From an uncultured Paracoccaceae bacterium (GTDB taxonomy: Bacteria; Pseudomonadota; Alphaproteobacteria; Rhodobacterales; Rhodobacteraceae): a DNA stretch of 64,000 nt. Both the position numbers and the translations under genes were made by a program. Below the pieces are notes generated by a model. It ran no database searches and was not told where the DNA came from. It saw only the letters and a program-made list of their open reading frames with translations. Position 1 is the stretch's first letter. Each line of letters opens with the position of its first letter. Below are positions 1 to 8,895 of this stretch, piece after piece. The stretch is taken from positions 1 to 64,000 of the forward strand of contig CANLNM010000003.1 of the NCBI GenBank assembly GCA_947492475.1. Direction: 5' to 3'.

Positions 1-73
1 CGACGTTCTGGCCGTGCTGAAATCCGGCGGCCAGGTTCTGGCAACTCAACAGGTCGACGTCCGCGCAAACTAA
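1..73 (+). CDS. C-terminal end of an unidentified protein (cut by window start)
   Basis: A reading frame enters from the left edge and stops at TAA 71-73, leaving 23 residues that end in VDVRAN. It reads in the same direction as the hairpin terminator 20 bases downstream, which supports a real gene end. The visible residues (a Leu/Val-rich stretch, then polar residues) match no family I recognise, so no function is proposed. Confidence 0.6.
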   Translation, partial: DVLAVLKSGGQVLATQQVDVRAN

Positions 74-93
74 GCGCCACGCCACCACTCACG

Positions 94-122
94 AAAGGGT
101 CGTCCAAACGGGCGGCCCTTTT
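94..122 (+). terminator. Rho-independent terminator of the left-edge gene
   Basis: Arms AAAGGGTCGTCC (94-105) and GGGCGGCCCTTT (110-121) pair around an AAAC loop, with G-U pairs, and are followed by T-rich sequence on the + strand. It lies 20 bases after the stop at 73. Confidence 0.75.
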
Positions 123-151
123 GCGTTTTAGCCCGGCCATTTGGCCCCCAT

Positions 152-188
152 AAAAAAGGGCGCACAGATTTCTCTGCGCGCCCTTTTG
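152..188 (-). terminator. Rho-independent terminator of the opp operon
   Basis: Arms AAAAGGGCGC (154-163) and GCGCCCTTTT (178-187) form a strong stem. Read on the minus strand it is followed by six T (157 to 152), and it begins 16 bases after the stop of the last opp gene. It could also stop + strand read-through. Confidence 0.8.
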
Positions 189-203
189 TTGTCTGGTCTG
201 ACC

Positions 204-2048
204 TTAGGTGTTGGCCATCAAACCAGCACTGCCCAAATCCGCGTCATGTTCAGCCACAAAATGGCTGGGCGTCACTTCGACCAATTGCGGGCGATATTGT
301 TGTGCATCCGGGTCATCGATCAGCTTGGATTTCAGGAACCGCAACGGGGCGCGACTGTCCAGCGGGCTGGGCAGGTCGCCCTCTAGGCGGATGCGTTCGC
401 GGGCCCGTTCAAGTTTTGGATCCGCATTGGGCACCGCCGCGATCAGCGCCTTGGTATAGGGGTGGCGCGCATCCTCATAGATGTCATGCCGCGTCGCAAA
501 TTCGACCACCCGCCCCAGATACAGCACCATGACCCGATGGCTGACTTCGCGCACCACAGACAGGTCATGACTGATGAAAATCATCGTCAGGCCCATGGAT
601 TTTTGCAGCTCAATCAGCAAATCAACCACCTGCGCCTGCACAGATACGTCCAATGCCGACACGGCTTCGTCGCAGATCACCAGTTTTGGCCCCAAAATCA
701 TCGCCCGCGCAATGCCGACACGCTGGTTCTGACCGCCCGACAATTCATGCGGATAGCGATTGATCAGCGCCACATCCAGCCCCACTTTGGGCATCATGTC
801 CCGCACCATTTCTTCGCGTTGTTTGCGGTTCAGATCACTGCGGTGGATCGACAAAGGTTCGGCAATCGATGATCCGATGGTCATGCGCGGATCAAGGCTG
901 GCCAGTGGATCCTGAAACACGATTTGCAGCTCATCACGCAGGGCGCGCATTTGCTGGCGATCGGCCTTGGAAATGTCGCGGCCCAGCCACGCCACGGTGC
1001 CATCGGTCGGTGGGATCAGGTTTAACACCCCGCGCGCCAAAGTGGATTTGCCACAGCCGGATTCCCCCACAACGCCCAGCGTTTCCCCGGGACGCAGATC
1101 AAAGGACACGCCATCAACCGCGCGCAGCATTTTGGTGCGCCCAAACAGCCCGCCCGACATTTTAATCGGGAAATGGATGTTCATGTCTTGCACTGTCAGG
1201 ATCGGGTCGACGTCGTCAGGTTGCGCGGGACCAATCGCAGGCCGCCCACGACGGTCGGGCTGATCAATACGCGGCACAGATTCCAGCAGCATTTTGGTGT
1301 AGTCATGCTGCGGATTGTAGAAGATGTCATCCACCGTGCCGGTTTCAACTACTTCGCCATGACGCATCACGATGATGCGGTCACACATGCGCGCCACAAC
1401 CCCCATATCATGGGTGATCAGCGCAATGCCGGTATTGGTTTCGTGCTTTAACTCGTCCATTAATTCAAGCACTTGCGCCTGAACCGTCACATCCAGTGCC
1501 GTGGTGGGTTCATCCGCAAATAACAGCCGCGGACCACAGAGCATCGCCATGGCGATCATTACGCGCTGGCGCATTCCGCCGGACAATTCATGCGGATATT
1601 GACGCAGACGGCGCGCGGCTTCGGGGATGCGCACCTTTTCGAGCCATTCAATACAGAACTGATCTGCAGCGCGGCCTGACAGGCCTTTGTGCAGCTGCAG
1701 AACTTCGCGCATTTGCTGGCCCACGGTCAGCTGCGGGGTCAGCGACGTCAGCGGATCCTGAAAAATCATCGACATTTTGGCACCGCGGACCCGTGAGAGG
1801 TCCGTTTTCGACATGTCCAGCATATCTGCGCCGTCAAACAGGATTTCCCCTGTGGCCATGCCATTGCCTGCCAACAGGCGCATCGCGGCCAGCGCGGATT
1901 GGGATTTGCCCGATCCACTTTCGCCAACGATGCCCAGACATTCGCCCGGATGCACATCAAAGCTGATGTTTTTGACCGCGTGGACCACGGAATCGGGGGT
2001 GGCAAATTCTACGTTCAGATTGCGCACCGATAGGATTGGATCATGCAT
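204..2048 (-). CDS. Fused dipeptide/oligopeptide ABC transporter ATPase (OppD-OppF type)
   Basis: A 614-residue protein with two complete ABC ATPase domains that would energise peptide uptake at the inner membrane. Domain 1 has Walker A GESGSGKS at about 42-49, LSGGMRQ at about 155 and Walker B ending DE at about 180. Domain 2 has GESGCGKS at about 328-335 and LSGGQ at about 436-440. The start ATG at 2048 was chosen because the protein then begins with a normal beta strand, AAAGGA lies just upstream, and the oppC stop is one base away. Members of this family are either split (OppD, OppF) or fused (GsiA, YejF type); this is the fused form. It is last in a four-gene operon. The substrate is inferred from family only and could be a peptide or another small amine or amide. 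Confidence 0.9.
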   Translation of the reverse strand: MHDPILSVRNLNVEFATPDSVVHAVKNISFDVHPGECLGIVGESGSGKSQSALAAMRLLAGNGMATGEILFDGADMLDMSKTDLSRVRGAKMSMIFQDPLTSLTPQLTVGQQMREVLQLHKGLSGRAADQFCIEWLEKVRIPEAARRLRQYPHELSGGMRQRVMIAMAMLCGPRLLFADEPTTALDVTVQAQVLELMDELKHETNTGIALITHDMGVVARMCDRIIVMRHGEVVETGTVDDIFYNPQHDYTKMLLESVPRIDQPDRRGRPAIGPAQPDDVDPILTVQDMNIHFPIKMSGGLFGRTKMLRAVDGVSFDLRPGETLGVVGESGCGKSTLARGVLNLIPPTDGTVAWLGRDISKADRQQMRALRDELQIVFQDPLASLDPRMTIGSSIAEPLSIHRSDLNRKQREEMVRDMMPKVGLDVALINRYPHELSGGQNQRVGIARAMILGPKLVICDEAVSALDVSVQAQVVDLLIELQKSMGLTMIFISHDLSVVREVSHRVMVLYLGRVVEFATRHDIYEDARHPYTKALIAAVPNADPKLERARERIRLEGDLPSPLDSRAPLRFLKSKLIDDPDAQQYRPQLVEVTPSHFVAEHDADLGSAGLMANT

Positions 2049-2049
2049 A

Positions 2050-2970
2050 TCAGCGGTCCTTTGGATCAAGCGCGTCCCGCAGGCCATCGCCCACAAAGAA
2101 CAACGCAAACAACGTCACAAGGAAAGAGCCCAGCGGAAAGGCCAGCATCCACGGGGTTTTATTGTGGATCTGTGCCACGCCCCCTTGAAGCAACGCGCCC
2201 AGCGATGTGGCCGGTTCCTGAATGCCCAGCCCCAGATAAGAAATGAAGCTTTCAAAGATGATCATTTGCGGCACCAAGAGCGACGCATAAACGATCACAA
2301 TCCCAGCCAGATTTGGCACGATATGGCGCAGGATGATCATCGCGCGCGACGCCCCCATCGCATGGGCGGCCTCAACAAATTCCTTGTTTTTGATGGTCAG
2401 GGTCTGCCCCCGTGCAATCCGCGCCATATCCAGCCACGAAATCATCCCGATGCCGATAAACAGCATCAGCATAGACCGGCCAAAGATCACCAGCATCAGG
2501 ATCAGCACAAACATAAACGGGATCGACATCAGCACATCGACGATGCGCATCATCCAGTTATCTGTGCGCCCGCCCACAAAGCCAGCCGTGGCCCCATAAA
2601 GCGTGCCAAACACCACCGCGACCAACGCGCCGACGATGCCAACCAGCAACGATATCCGGGTGCCCATCACCGTGCGCGCAAATAAATCGCGCCCGTCATT
2701 ATCCACCCCGAAAAAGTGGCCGGTTTCAATGGATGGCACGCCGCGATAGGCATTGGCGCCCATCAGGCTGAAATCCACATGGTCCGGTTCAAATTGCGCC
2801 AGCATTTGCCCGAAAAAGGCAAAGACCATGATCGCGACCAGAATGATCAGACTGATCATCGCCGCTTTGTTGCGCAGAAAACGCCCGCGCGCATCCTGCC
2901 ACAGGGACCGCCCTTGGACGGGCAACGGTGCCTCGGCCAGTTTGGCGGCTGTTGAACGATTTGCAAGCAT
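2050..2970 (-). CDS. oppC: Oligopeptide ABC transporter permease (OppC type)
   Basis: A 306-residue inner-membrane permease of the binding-protein-dependent family. After a soluble N-terminus of about 35 residues there is a first membrane helix (about 38-56), then an extracytoplasmic segment and a bundle of helices. An EAA-type cytoplasmic loop (EAAHAMGASRAMIILRHIVPN) precedes the last helices. It follows oppB by 12 bases and abuts the ATPase gene, so it is part of the same transcript. It pairs with OppB to form the transmembrane channel. The C-terminus LRDALDPKDR is typical of OppC/DppC proteins. Confidence 0.92.
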   Translation of the reverse strand: MLANRSTAAKLAEAPLPVQGRSLWQDARGRFLRNKAAMISLIILVAIMVFAFFGQMLAQFEPDHVDFSLMGANAYRGVPSIETGHFFGVDNDGRDLFARTVMGTRISLLVGIVGALVAVVFGTLYGATAGFVGGRTDNWMMRIVDVLMSIPFMFVLILMLVIFGRSMLMLFIGIGMISWLDMARIARGQTLTIKNKEFVEAAHAMGASRAMIILRHIVPNLAGIVIVYASLLVPQMIIFESFISYLGLGIQEPATSLGALLQGGVAQIHNKTPWMLAFPLGSFLVTLFALFFVGDGLRDALDPKDR

Positions 2971-2982
2971 GTCCCAGCCCCC

Positions 2983-3906
2983 TTAGTAGCGGATTTTCGG
3001 GTCGATCCACGCATAGAGGATATCGACCAACAGGTTGAACGCGACCGTCAAAACACCCACCAGAATGGTGATGCCCATGATCACGGCATAGTCCCGGTTA
3101 AAGGCTGAGTTCACGAAAAACTGCCCCATCCCACCGGTAGAGAAAATGATGTCGACCACAACGGACCCGGTCACCATCCCCACCATGGCCGGCCCCAGAT
3201 AGGAAATCACCGGCAGCAAGGCGGGTTTAAACGCATGGCGCAGGATTACGGTGCGCATCGGCAGGCCCTTGGCTTGGGCGGTGCGGATGAAGTTGGAATT
3301 CATCACTTCGAGCATCGAAGACCGCATGATCCGCGTGATCGACGCCATATAGGACGTCGATAGCGCGATCACCGGCATGATCACATGGTTCCATTGGCCG
3401 CCATTCCAGCCGCCACCGGGCAACCAGCCCAGCCATAGGGTGAAAATGATCACCAAAATCGGCGCCATCACAAAGTTTGGCAGCGCCTGTGCGCCGATGG
3501 ATGTGCCCACGGCGAAATAGTCGATCCAAGTGTTCTGCCGGATCGCGGCAAAGGTGCCCAGCGTCACGCCCACAACAAACGCGGCAAATGCGGACCAGGC
3601 CCCATAGGTCAGGGTCACAGGGAACCCTTGGGCGATCACGTCATTGACGGTTCTGTCGGTATATTGAAACGAAGGTCCGAAATCGAACTGGGTCACAATC
3701 CGCCAGATATAATCCAGCATTTGTTTCCAGACGGGCTGATCCAAACCAAATTTGGCTTCGATATTGGCCATGACTTCGGGGGGTAAAGGACGTTCAGAGT
3801 TAAACGGACCACCGGGGGCCGTATACATCAGAATGAACGAAAAGACGATCAAAATCAGGATCGTCGGGACGGCAATGGCGAGCCGTCGAAGGATATAGCT
3901 GATCAT
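2983..3906 (-). CDS. oppB: Oligopeptide ABC transporter permease (OppB type)
   Basis: A 307-residue inner-membrane permease. It starts MISYILRRLAIAVPTI with an immediate first helix, as in OppB/DppB. The EAA-type loop (RTAQAKGLPMRTVILRHAFKPA) is in the C-terminal half, and the end (DILYAWIDPKIRY) is the usual OppB terminus. The ATG at 3906 was preferred to upstream options because it puts the hydrophobic helix at the N-terminus, although the Shine-Dalgarno there is weak. A perfect 11-bp hairpin lies just upstream, between this gene and oppA, so translation from here may be set separately from that of oppA. Confidence 0.9.
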   Translation of the reverse strand: MISYILRRLAIAVPTILILIVFSFILMYTAPGGPFNSERPLPPEVMANIEAKFGLDQPVWKQMLDYIWRIVTQFDFGPSFQYTDRTVNDVIAQGFPVTLTYGAWSAFAAFVVGVTLGTFAAIRQNTWIDYFAVGTSIGAQALPNFVMAPILVIIFTLWLGWLPGGGWNGGQWNHVIMPVIALSTSYMASITRIMRSSMLEVMNSNFIRTAQAKGLPMRTVILRHAFKPALLPVISYLGPAMVGMVTGSVVVDIIFSTGGMGQFFVNSAFNRDYAVIMGITILVGVLTVAFNLLVDILYAWIDPKIRY

Positions 3907-3928
3907 TTGTTTAATCCGCACAATGTGC

Positions 3929-3960
3929 GACCCCCGCGTCCCAAATGGCACGCGGGGGTC
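3929..3960 (-). other. Intercistronic hairpin between oppA and oppB
   Basis: GACCCCCGCGT (3929-3939) and ACGCGGGGGTC (3950-3960) are perfect inverted repeats with a 10-base loop. No T-run follows on the minus strand, so it is better read as an RNA-stabilising or attenuating hairpin that raises binding-protein mRNA over permease mRNA than as a full terminator. Confidence 0.6.
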
Positions 3961-3974
3961 TGTTTCAGAAGGTC

Positions 3975-5612
3975 TTATTCAGCGACTTTGTACAGATCGC
4001 GGGAATACCAATTCTGTTCCACATTGTTCACCGGCCAAGAGCCGACAACGCTGTCATCCAGCATGTAAACGCCAGCGTAGTGATAGACAGGGATCACGGG
4101 CATTTCTGCTGCGATGATCTCTTCTACTTTGGTGTAGTTTTCTTGGGGATTATCCGCAGTGCGTGCGCCCTGCATCAGATCATCCACCATAGCGTTGGCG
4201 TATTTGGCGTCGTTATAGCCTGAATCGGACTGTAGCAGATCCAGGAATGTGGACGCTTCGTTATAGTCGCCACACCATGCGCCACGGGCCAGTTCGAAAT
4301 CGCCATTGCCGCGGGCTTCGAGGAAGGTTTGCCATTCTTGGTTGGCTAGGGTTGCCTCGACGCCCAGTGTTTGTTTCCACATCTGGGACATGGCCACAGC
4401 CACCGAACGGTGCGCTTCTGAGGTGTTATAAACCATCTCAAAGGCCAGTGGGTTGTCTTCGCCATAGCCTGCTTCGGCCAGCAATTCCTGCGCACGTGCA
4501 TCACGTTCCGCTTGGGACATTGCCGCCATTTCGACCTCTGGTGTTGCAAACCCAGCGGTCGCAGCGGGCGTAAAGGAATACGCCGCAGTCTGACCACCGG
4601 CCAGCACGTTTTCAACGATCACATCGCGGTTCACAGCCAAGGCCAGCGCCTGACGGACACGCACGTCTTTGAACGCTTCTGGGCCATCTTCACGCAGGTT
4701 GAATGTGTAATAATAGTTACACAGACGTGGGAAGCTCACGGCCTCTTCTGGGTGCTCTTCGCTTAGACGTGGGAACTGACCGGCGGGCACTTCTGTGCGG
4801 TCCAGTTCGCCAGCCAAGAAACGGGTCAGCGCTTGGTTTTCATCATTGATGATCAGGGCTGTGACTTCGTTGATGATGGTGGCGTCGTTGTTCCAGTACA
4901 TGTCATTGCGCACGCGCACGGACCGTTCCTGTGGGATATGTTCCTTCAAAACATACGCGCCGTTGGACACGATGTTTTCAGGGTTGGTCCATTCATCGCC
5001 ATACTCAGCCAAAACAGCCTGCGGCACGGGGAATGTGGTGGTGTGTGTGGTCATCTGCGGGAAATACGGCAGTGGCGTGGACAGGCGGACTTCTAACGTT
5101 TGGTCGTCAATCGCTGTCACACCCAGGCTGTCAGGTTCGGCTTCGCCCGCGATGATTTGGGATGCGTTTTCCAGCGACATCAGTTCAACATACCACGCAT
5201 AGGGGGATGCGGTTTCTGGGGTCGCGGCGCGTTTCCATGCGAATTCAAAATCGCTGGCGGTGACGGTTTCACCGTTGGACCACTTCGCCTCTGGGCGCAG
5301 GTGGAATGTGTAGGTCATTTTGTCGTCGGAAACGTCAAAACCGGTTGCAACGCCCGGGATCAGATTGCCGTCGGCGTCTTGGTTCATCAGGCCTTCAAAC
5401 AGGTCGCGCACGATTTCGGCGCCAGACACGTCTTCTACGATGCCGGGATCGACGGAACTATGTTCGTCCAGAACCCGGTATACAAAAGTCTGTTCTGCGG
5501 CCAATGTTTCGCCGGTGACCGGATGGGTCGCGTGACCGTCAGCAAAGGCCAATCCGCCCATCCCGATCAGTGCCGCAGCGGTTGTCGCCTTGAGTGTTGT
5601 TTTGATTGTCAT
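3975..5612 (-). CDS. oppA: Periplasmic oligopeptide-binding protein (OppA type)
   Basis: A 545-residue solute-binding protein of the SBP family 5 that delivers peptides to OppBC. The ATG at 5612 has AAGGGAG upstream and gives a clear Sec signal peptide (MTIKTTLKATT..GLAFA, cleavage before DGH). The mature part carries the family hallmarks: an early ..VRDLFEGLM.. segment, YTFHLRPEAKWSNGE.., and a later LAVNRDVIVENV.. block. It is the first gene of the operon, the usual place for the abundantly made binding protein. The promoter should lie in the AT-rich 472-base gap upstream. The true ligand cannot be told from sequence. Confidence 0.92.
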   Translation of the reverse strand: MTIKTTLKATTAAALIGMGGLAFADGHATHPVTGETLAAEQTFVYRVLDEHSSVDPGIVEDVSGAEIVRDLFEGLMNQDADGNLIPGVATGFDVSDDKMTYTFHLRPEAKWSNGETVTASDFEFAWKRAATPETASPYAWYVELMSLENASQIIAGEAEPDSLGVTAIDDQTLEVRLSTPLPYFPQMTTHTTTFPVPQAVLAEYGDEWTNPENIVSNGAYVLKEHIPQERSVRVRNDMYWNNDATIINEVTALIINDENQALTRFLAGELDRTEVPAGQFPRLSEEHPEEAVSFPRLCNYYYTFNLREDGPEAFKDVRVRQALALAVNRDVIVENVLAGGQTAAYSFTPAATAGFATPEVEMAAMSQAERDARAQELLAEAGYGEDNPLAFEMVYNTSEAHRSVAVAMSQMWKQTLGVEATLANQEWQTFLEARGNGDFELARGAWCGDYNEASTFLDLLQSDSGYNDAKYANAMVDDLMQGARTADNPQENYTKVEEIIAAEMPVIPVYHYAGVYMLDDSVVGSWPVNNVEQNWYSRDLYKVAE

Positions 5613-6084
5613 GTGTAGCTCCCTTGTCAGTCCATTTAGGATCTTGAACTTAGACATGCGGATAAAATGCACGTCATAATGGTGTGATCCTTTGGCGAAG
5701 TGCCCGAAATGGCAAGTACGACGCCACGAGACATGGCGTTTTGACGTGTGTCAAAAACTGCGCGAAATGGGTCATTTCTTTGCAACTTCACAAAACGTTT
5801 CTGCTTTGTGTCACAAATGTTCTAACTTTGTGAAATTTCATCACCATATAATTTCTGAATTCACATGCCGGAAATGTACGTTTTTACAGCGCGTTACACT
5901 AAACCATGCGTTTAGTTGCAAAAAAAACCGACTTTTCTTGAGTCATTTGGTAACTCATCTGGCCGTCGCGACAATTTGACCAAATATTCAAAAAATAACA
6001 GGCAATTTGACGACGCGCCCTTCGATATGACGATCTGGGAAAACGACTCACTTTCAACGATTATCGCATTGGACGCCTGTGCGT
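5613..6084. other. AT-rich intergenic region upstream of oppA
   Basis: No convincing gene. The stretch from about 5740 to 6070 is much richer in A and T than its surroundings and must hold the opp promoter on the minus strand. It contains the TTTTGAC/GTCAAAA repeat at 5739-5756 and a CACAAA...TTTGTG repeat near 5815-5840. The end of the caiD-like gene borders it on the right, with no obvious terminator for that operon. Confidence 0.6.
5739..5756. promoter_or_regulatory. Inverted repeat upstream of oppA, possible operator
   Basis: TTTTGAC (5739-5745) and GTCAAAA (5750-5756) are perfect 7-base arms around GTGT, about 125 bases before the oppA start. The short symmetric form and position suit a dimeric repressor or activator site. 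No regulator gene lies next to the operon, so the binding protein is unknown. Confidence 0.4.
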
Positions 6085-6870
6085 TTACTTTCCTTTCCAG
6101 ACCGGATCGCGTTTTTCGGCAAAGGCACGCGCGCCTTCCAGCTGATCCTCGGACCCATATAGGGTCTCGACGGTTTTGAACTGGCTCTTGGTGATTTTGT
6201 TCATCGCGTCCTGAAACTTCATATCCTCAGCCTCGCGCACCACCTCTTTGATCGCCGCCATCACCAACGGAGGACCAGAATCCAACAGGCGCGCCAAATC
6301 CCATACGGTGTCCAGCAATGTTTCAGGACTGGTCACCTGTCGCAACAATCCCCATTGCAGCGCCTCAGCCGGGTCAAACCACCGCCCTGTCAGCAACAGA
6401 TCCATCGCCACGTGATAGGGGATGCGTTTGGGCAGCTTGCAGGATGCGGCATCGGCCACCGTGCCTGACCGGATTTCCGGCAGGGCAAAGCTGGCATTAT
6501 GGGACGCGACAATCAAATCACAGCTCAGCGCCAGTTCCAGCCCACCGCCACAGCAAATACCGTTCACCGCCGCAATCACCGGTTTGTTCAACCCCGGCAA
6601 TTCCTGCAACCCGCCAAAGCCCCCGACCCCATAATCACCATCCACAGCGTCGCCGTCTGCAGCGGCCTTTAAATCCCAACCGGGGCAGAAAAACTTTTCG
6701 CCCTCGGCGCGCAAAATGGCCACGCGCAGGCTGTCATCGTCACGAAAATCGCGAAACACCTGCCCCATGATCCGACTGGTCGCCAAATCAATGGCATTGG
6801 CTTTGGGCCGGTCTAGCGTGACTTCTAGGATGCCCCCGTCGCGGCGGGTTTTGATTGGTGTCTCAGTCAT
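6085..6870 (-). CDS. Enoyl-CoA hydratase family, carnitinyl-CoA dehydratase (CaiD)-like
   Basis: A 261-residue crotonase-fold enzyme. It resembles E. coli CaiD over its whole length, from ILEVTLDRPKANAID near the N-terminus to the C-terminal AFAEKRDPVWKGK. The two glutamates CaiD uses are at the matching places: E112 in GGGLELALSCD and E132 in FALPEIRSG. The likely reaction is reversible hydration of crotonobetainyl-CoA to L-carnitinyl-CoA. It is the last gene of the four-gene carnitine-type operon and overlaps the ligase gene by four bases (ATGA). The loop after E132 (TVADAASCKLPKR) differs from E. coli CaiD, so the substrate could be a related enoyl-CoA. Confidence 0.8.
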   Translation of the reverse strand: MTETPIKTRRDGGILEVTLDRPKANAIDLATSRIMGQVFRDFRDDDSLRVAILRAEGEKFFCPGWDLKAAADGDAVDGDYGVGGFGGLQELPGLNKPVIAAVNGICCGGGLELALSCDLIVASHNASFALPEIRSGTVADAASCKLPKRIPYHVAMDLLLTGRWFDPAEALQWGLLRQVTSPETLLDTVWDLARLLDSGPPLVMAAIKEVVREAEDMKFQDAMNKITKSQFKTVETLYGSEDQLEGARAFAEKRDPVWKGK

Positions 6871-8894
6871 ATTTTGTCCTTTCGGATGAGCGCGTCCACC
6901 GCCACAGCGCCGGAATCACAGGCCAATAGCGGATTAATTTCAATGTCTTCGATGTCGGGTGATTTATGCAATAGATCCTGCAATAACAGCGCCACATCGA
7001 CCACTGCGTCGATATCCGCCGCGGGTTTGCCGCGATATCCGTGCAGCAGCGGCGCCAGTTTCAACCTGTTCAATGCAGTGCGAATGTCGGAGGGGGTAAT
7101 TGGCAACACCAATGTCACCACATCGGCCAATAATTCCGCCTGCATCCCGCCAAATCCCAGCGTCAGCGTCACGCCATACACAGCGTCACGCTGCACGGCG
7201 ATGATCAATTCGGCAACGGCGCCTGTGACCATTTCTTCGGCCAGATAGCCGGTCGCGCCTTGCATTTCGGCTTGGGCGGTCACATCGGTGACGTTCAACC
7301 GCACCGCGCCAGCGTCTGATTTATGGGCAAAGCCCAGCCCCTTTAGAGCCAAAGGCGGTTTTAGGGTTTTGGCCAATGGGGCCAAGGCATTCAAATCGGG
7401 CGCGACCACGCCGTTTGGCACCGCGATCCCGGCCTGCGCCAAAACCTGTTTGCCAGCGGCCTCGTCCAGCATCAGGCAATCGCGCACGGGTTGGGCCCGC
7501 CCTGGGTGCCACGCTGGCGGTGCGGGCAGGCTTGCGGCCTCAATCGCGGCCAAGGCCGTGTCCAGCCCACATAGGGGCACCACCCCTTGGGCGATTTGGC
7601 CCCCAATCCAGGTTTCGTCGTAATTTTCTGGCAAGGTTGCCACCGGAAAGGCAGGTTTTCCGGTTTCAGTGGCCGCCATTTGGATCGCGTCCAATGCCGG
7701 TTTAAACGATGCCGGATCACAGCGATCCGCGCGCGGAGGATCAACCACAAACAGACCCGCATCAAATGGGCGCAATGTCTGGGCAAAAACAGCCGCGGTT
7801 TTATCCAGATCCCCCCAGATAAACGTATGATAATCCAGCGGATTGGACAGGGTCACCAGCGGCCCTAAAATGTCGCCCAGTTTTTGGGTCTGATCCACAG
7901 ACAAAGGCGGAAATTCCAATTCATAGGCGGCGGCCAGATCAGAAACCAACCCCGCCTCGCCCCCCGAACAGGACAGGGAACACAACCGCCGCCCCGGCAA
8001 TGGCCCATGCACATGCAGGATTTTGAGCGTTTCAATCAAAGTCGCCAAATCGCGCACTTCGCCCATGCCCGATTGCGCCAAAAACGCCGATGATGCGGCC
8101 CCGCCCCCCACCAGCGCCGCAGTATGGGACACGGCCGCCGCCGCCCCGGCTGCTGTTTTGCCGGCCTTGAGCACCACAATGCCTTTGCCATCTCTGCGGG
8201 CCTGTTGGGCCAGCTGCGCCATGACCTGCGCATCGTCGAACCCTTCTGCATAAAGCCCCAGCGCGGTGACGCGGTCATCAGCCAGCATCGCATGGGCCAA
8301 TTCGGCCATGCCAACCTGTGCAGCATTGCCCAAGCAAGCCACATAGGCGATCGGCAATCCACGCGCCTGCATGGTCAGGTTGATCGCGATATTAGAGCTT
8401 TGGGATAGGATCGCCACGCCCCGATCACAGGGCAATGCGCCGTGTTGATCGGGCCAGATCACAGCCCGGTCCAGCAGGTTCAGCAGGCCGTAACAATTGG
8501 GTCCCAAAACGGGCATATCCCCCGCCACGCTGACCAATTCGGCCTGCAAATCCGCCGCGCCAGATTCTGCCCAGCCGCTAGCAAAACAAATCGCCCCACC
8601 CGCGCCCATTGCGGACAGGTCCCGCACCACATCCACGCTGGCGCTGCGGTTTACCCCGACGAAAGTCACATCCGGCGGCATTGGCAAATCATGCACGCTG
8701 CGAAAACACGCGCGGCCCCCGATGTGATCGTGTGTAGGATGCACCGGCCAGATGTCGCCGCCAAATCCGATCCGGTCACATTGCTCAATCACATTGGCCG
8801 CCCAGACCGATCCCAGAACCGCAATGGATTTGGGGCGCAACAACGGCGTCAAATCCCGTTTTGTGTGTTGGGCCGATCCCGCTGCCAATGGCAT
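6867..8894 (-). CDS. Single-chain acyl-CoA ligase, ADP-forming type
   Basis: A 675-residue protein of the NDP-forming acyl-CoA synthetase family. The order is an N-terminal CoA-binding domain (PKSIAVLGSV.. to about 120), a succinyl-CoA-ligase-like middle with the conserved SHTAALVG histidine segment, and a C-terminal ATP-grasp domain (from about 470, with LALKGLGFAHKSDAG). It joins a carboxylic acid to CoA using ATP, giving ADP and phosphate. The start at 8894 sits two bases from the acyl-CoA dehydrogenase stop; longer starts would add an unrelated 40-residue head. Between a carnitine-type dehydrogenase and a CaiD-like hydratase, its acid is probably gamma-butyrobetaine, crotonobetaine or carnitine. 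That assignment is inference; short-chain acids are the alternative. Confidence 0.8.
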   Translation of the reverse strand: MPLAAGSAQHTKRDLTPLLRPKSIAVLGSVWAANVIEQCDRIGFGGDIWPVHPTHDHIGGRACFRSVHDLPMPPDVTFVGVNRSASVDVVRDLSAMGAGGAICFASGWAESGAADLQAELVSVAGDMPVLGPNCYGLLNLLDRAVIWPDQHGALPCDRGVAILSQSSNIAINLTMQARGLPIAYVACLGNAAQVGMAELAHAMLADDRVTALGLYAEGFDDAQVMAQLAQQARRDGKGIVVLKAGKTAAGAAAAVSHTAALVGGGAASSAFLAQSGMGEVRDLATLIETLKILHVHGPLPGRRLCSLSCSGGEAGLVSDLAAAYELEFPPLSVDQTQKLGDILGPLVTLSNPLDYHTFIWGDLDKTAAVFAQTLRPFDAGLFVVDPPRADRCDPASFKPALDAIQMAATETGKPAFPVATLPENYDETWIGGQIAQGVVPLCGLDTALAAIEAASLPAPPAWHPGRAQPVRDCLMLDEAAGKQVLAQAGIAVPNGVVAPDLNALAPLAKTLKPPLALKGLGFAHKSDAGAVRLNVTDVTAQAEMQGATGYLAEEMVTGAVAELIIAVQRDAVYGVTLTLGFGGMQAELLADVVTLVLPITPSDIRTALNRLKLAPLLHGYRGKPAADIDAVVDVALLLQDLLHKSPDIEDIEINPLLACDSGAVAVDALIRKDKI

Positions 8895-8895
8895 C

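Noticed and set aside
1777-2685. + strand frame of 302 codons opposite the opp ATPase and oppC
   Set aside because: The translation is rich in His/Arg/Gln with no domain, and both opposing genes are clear.
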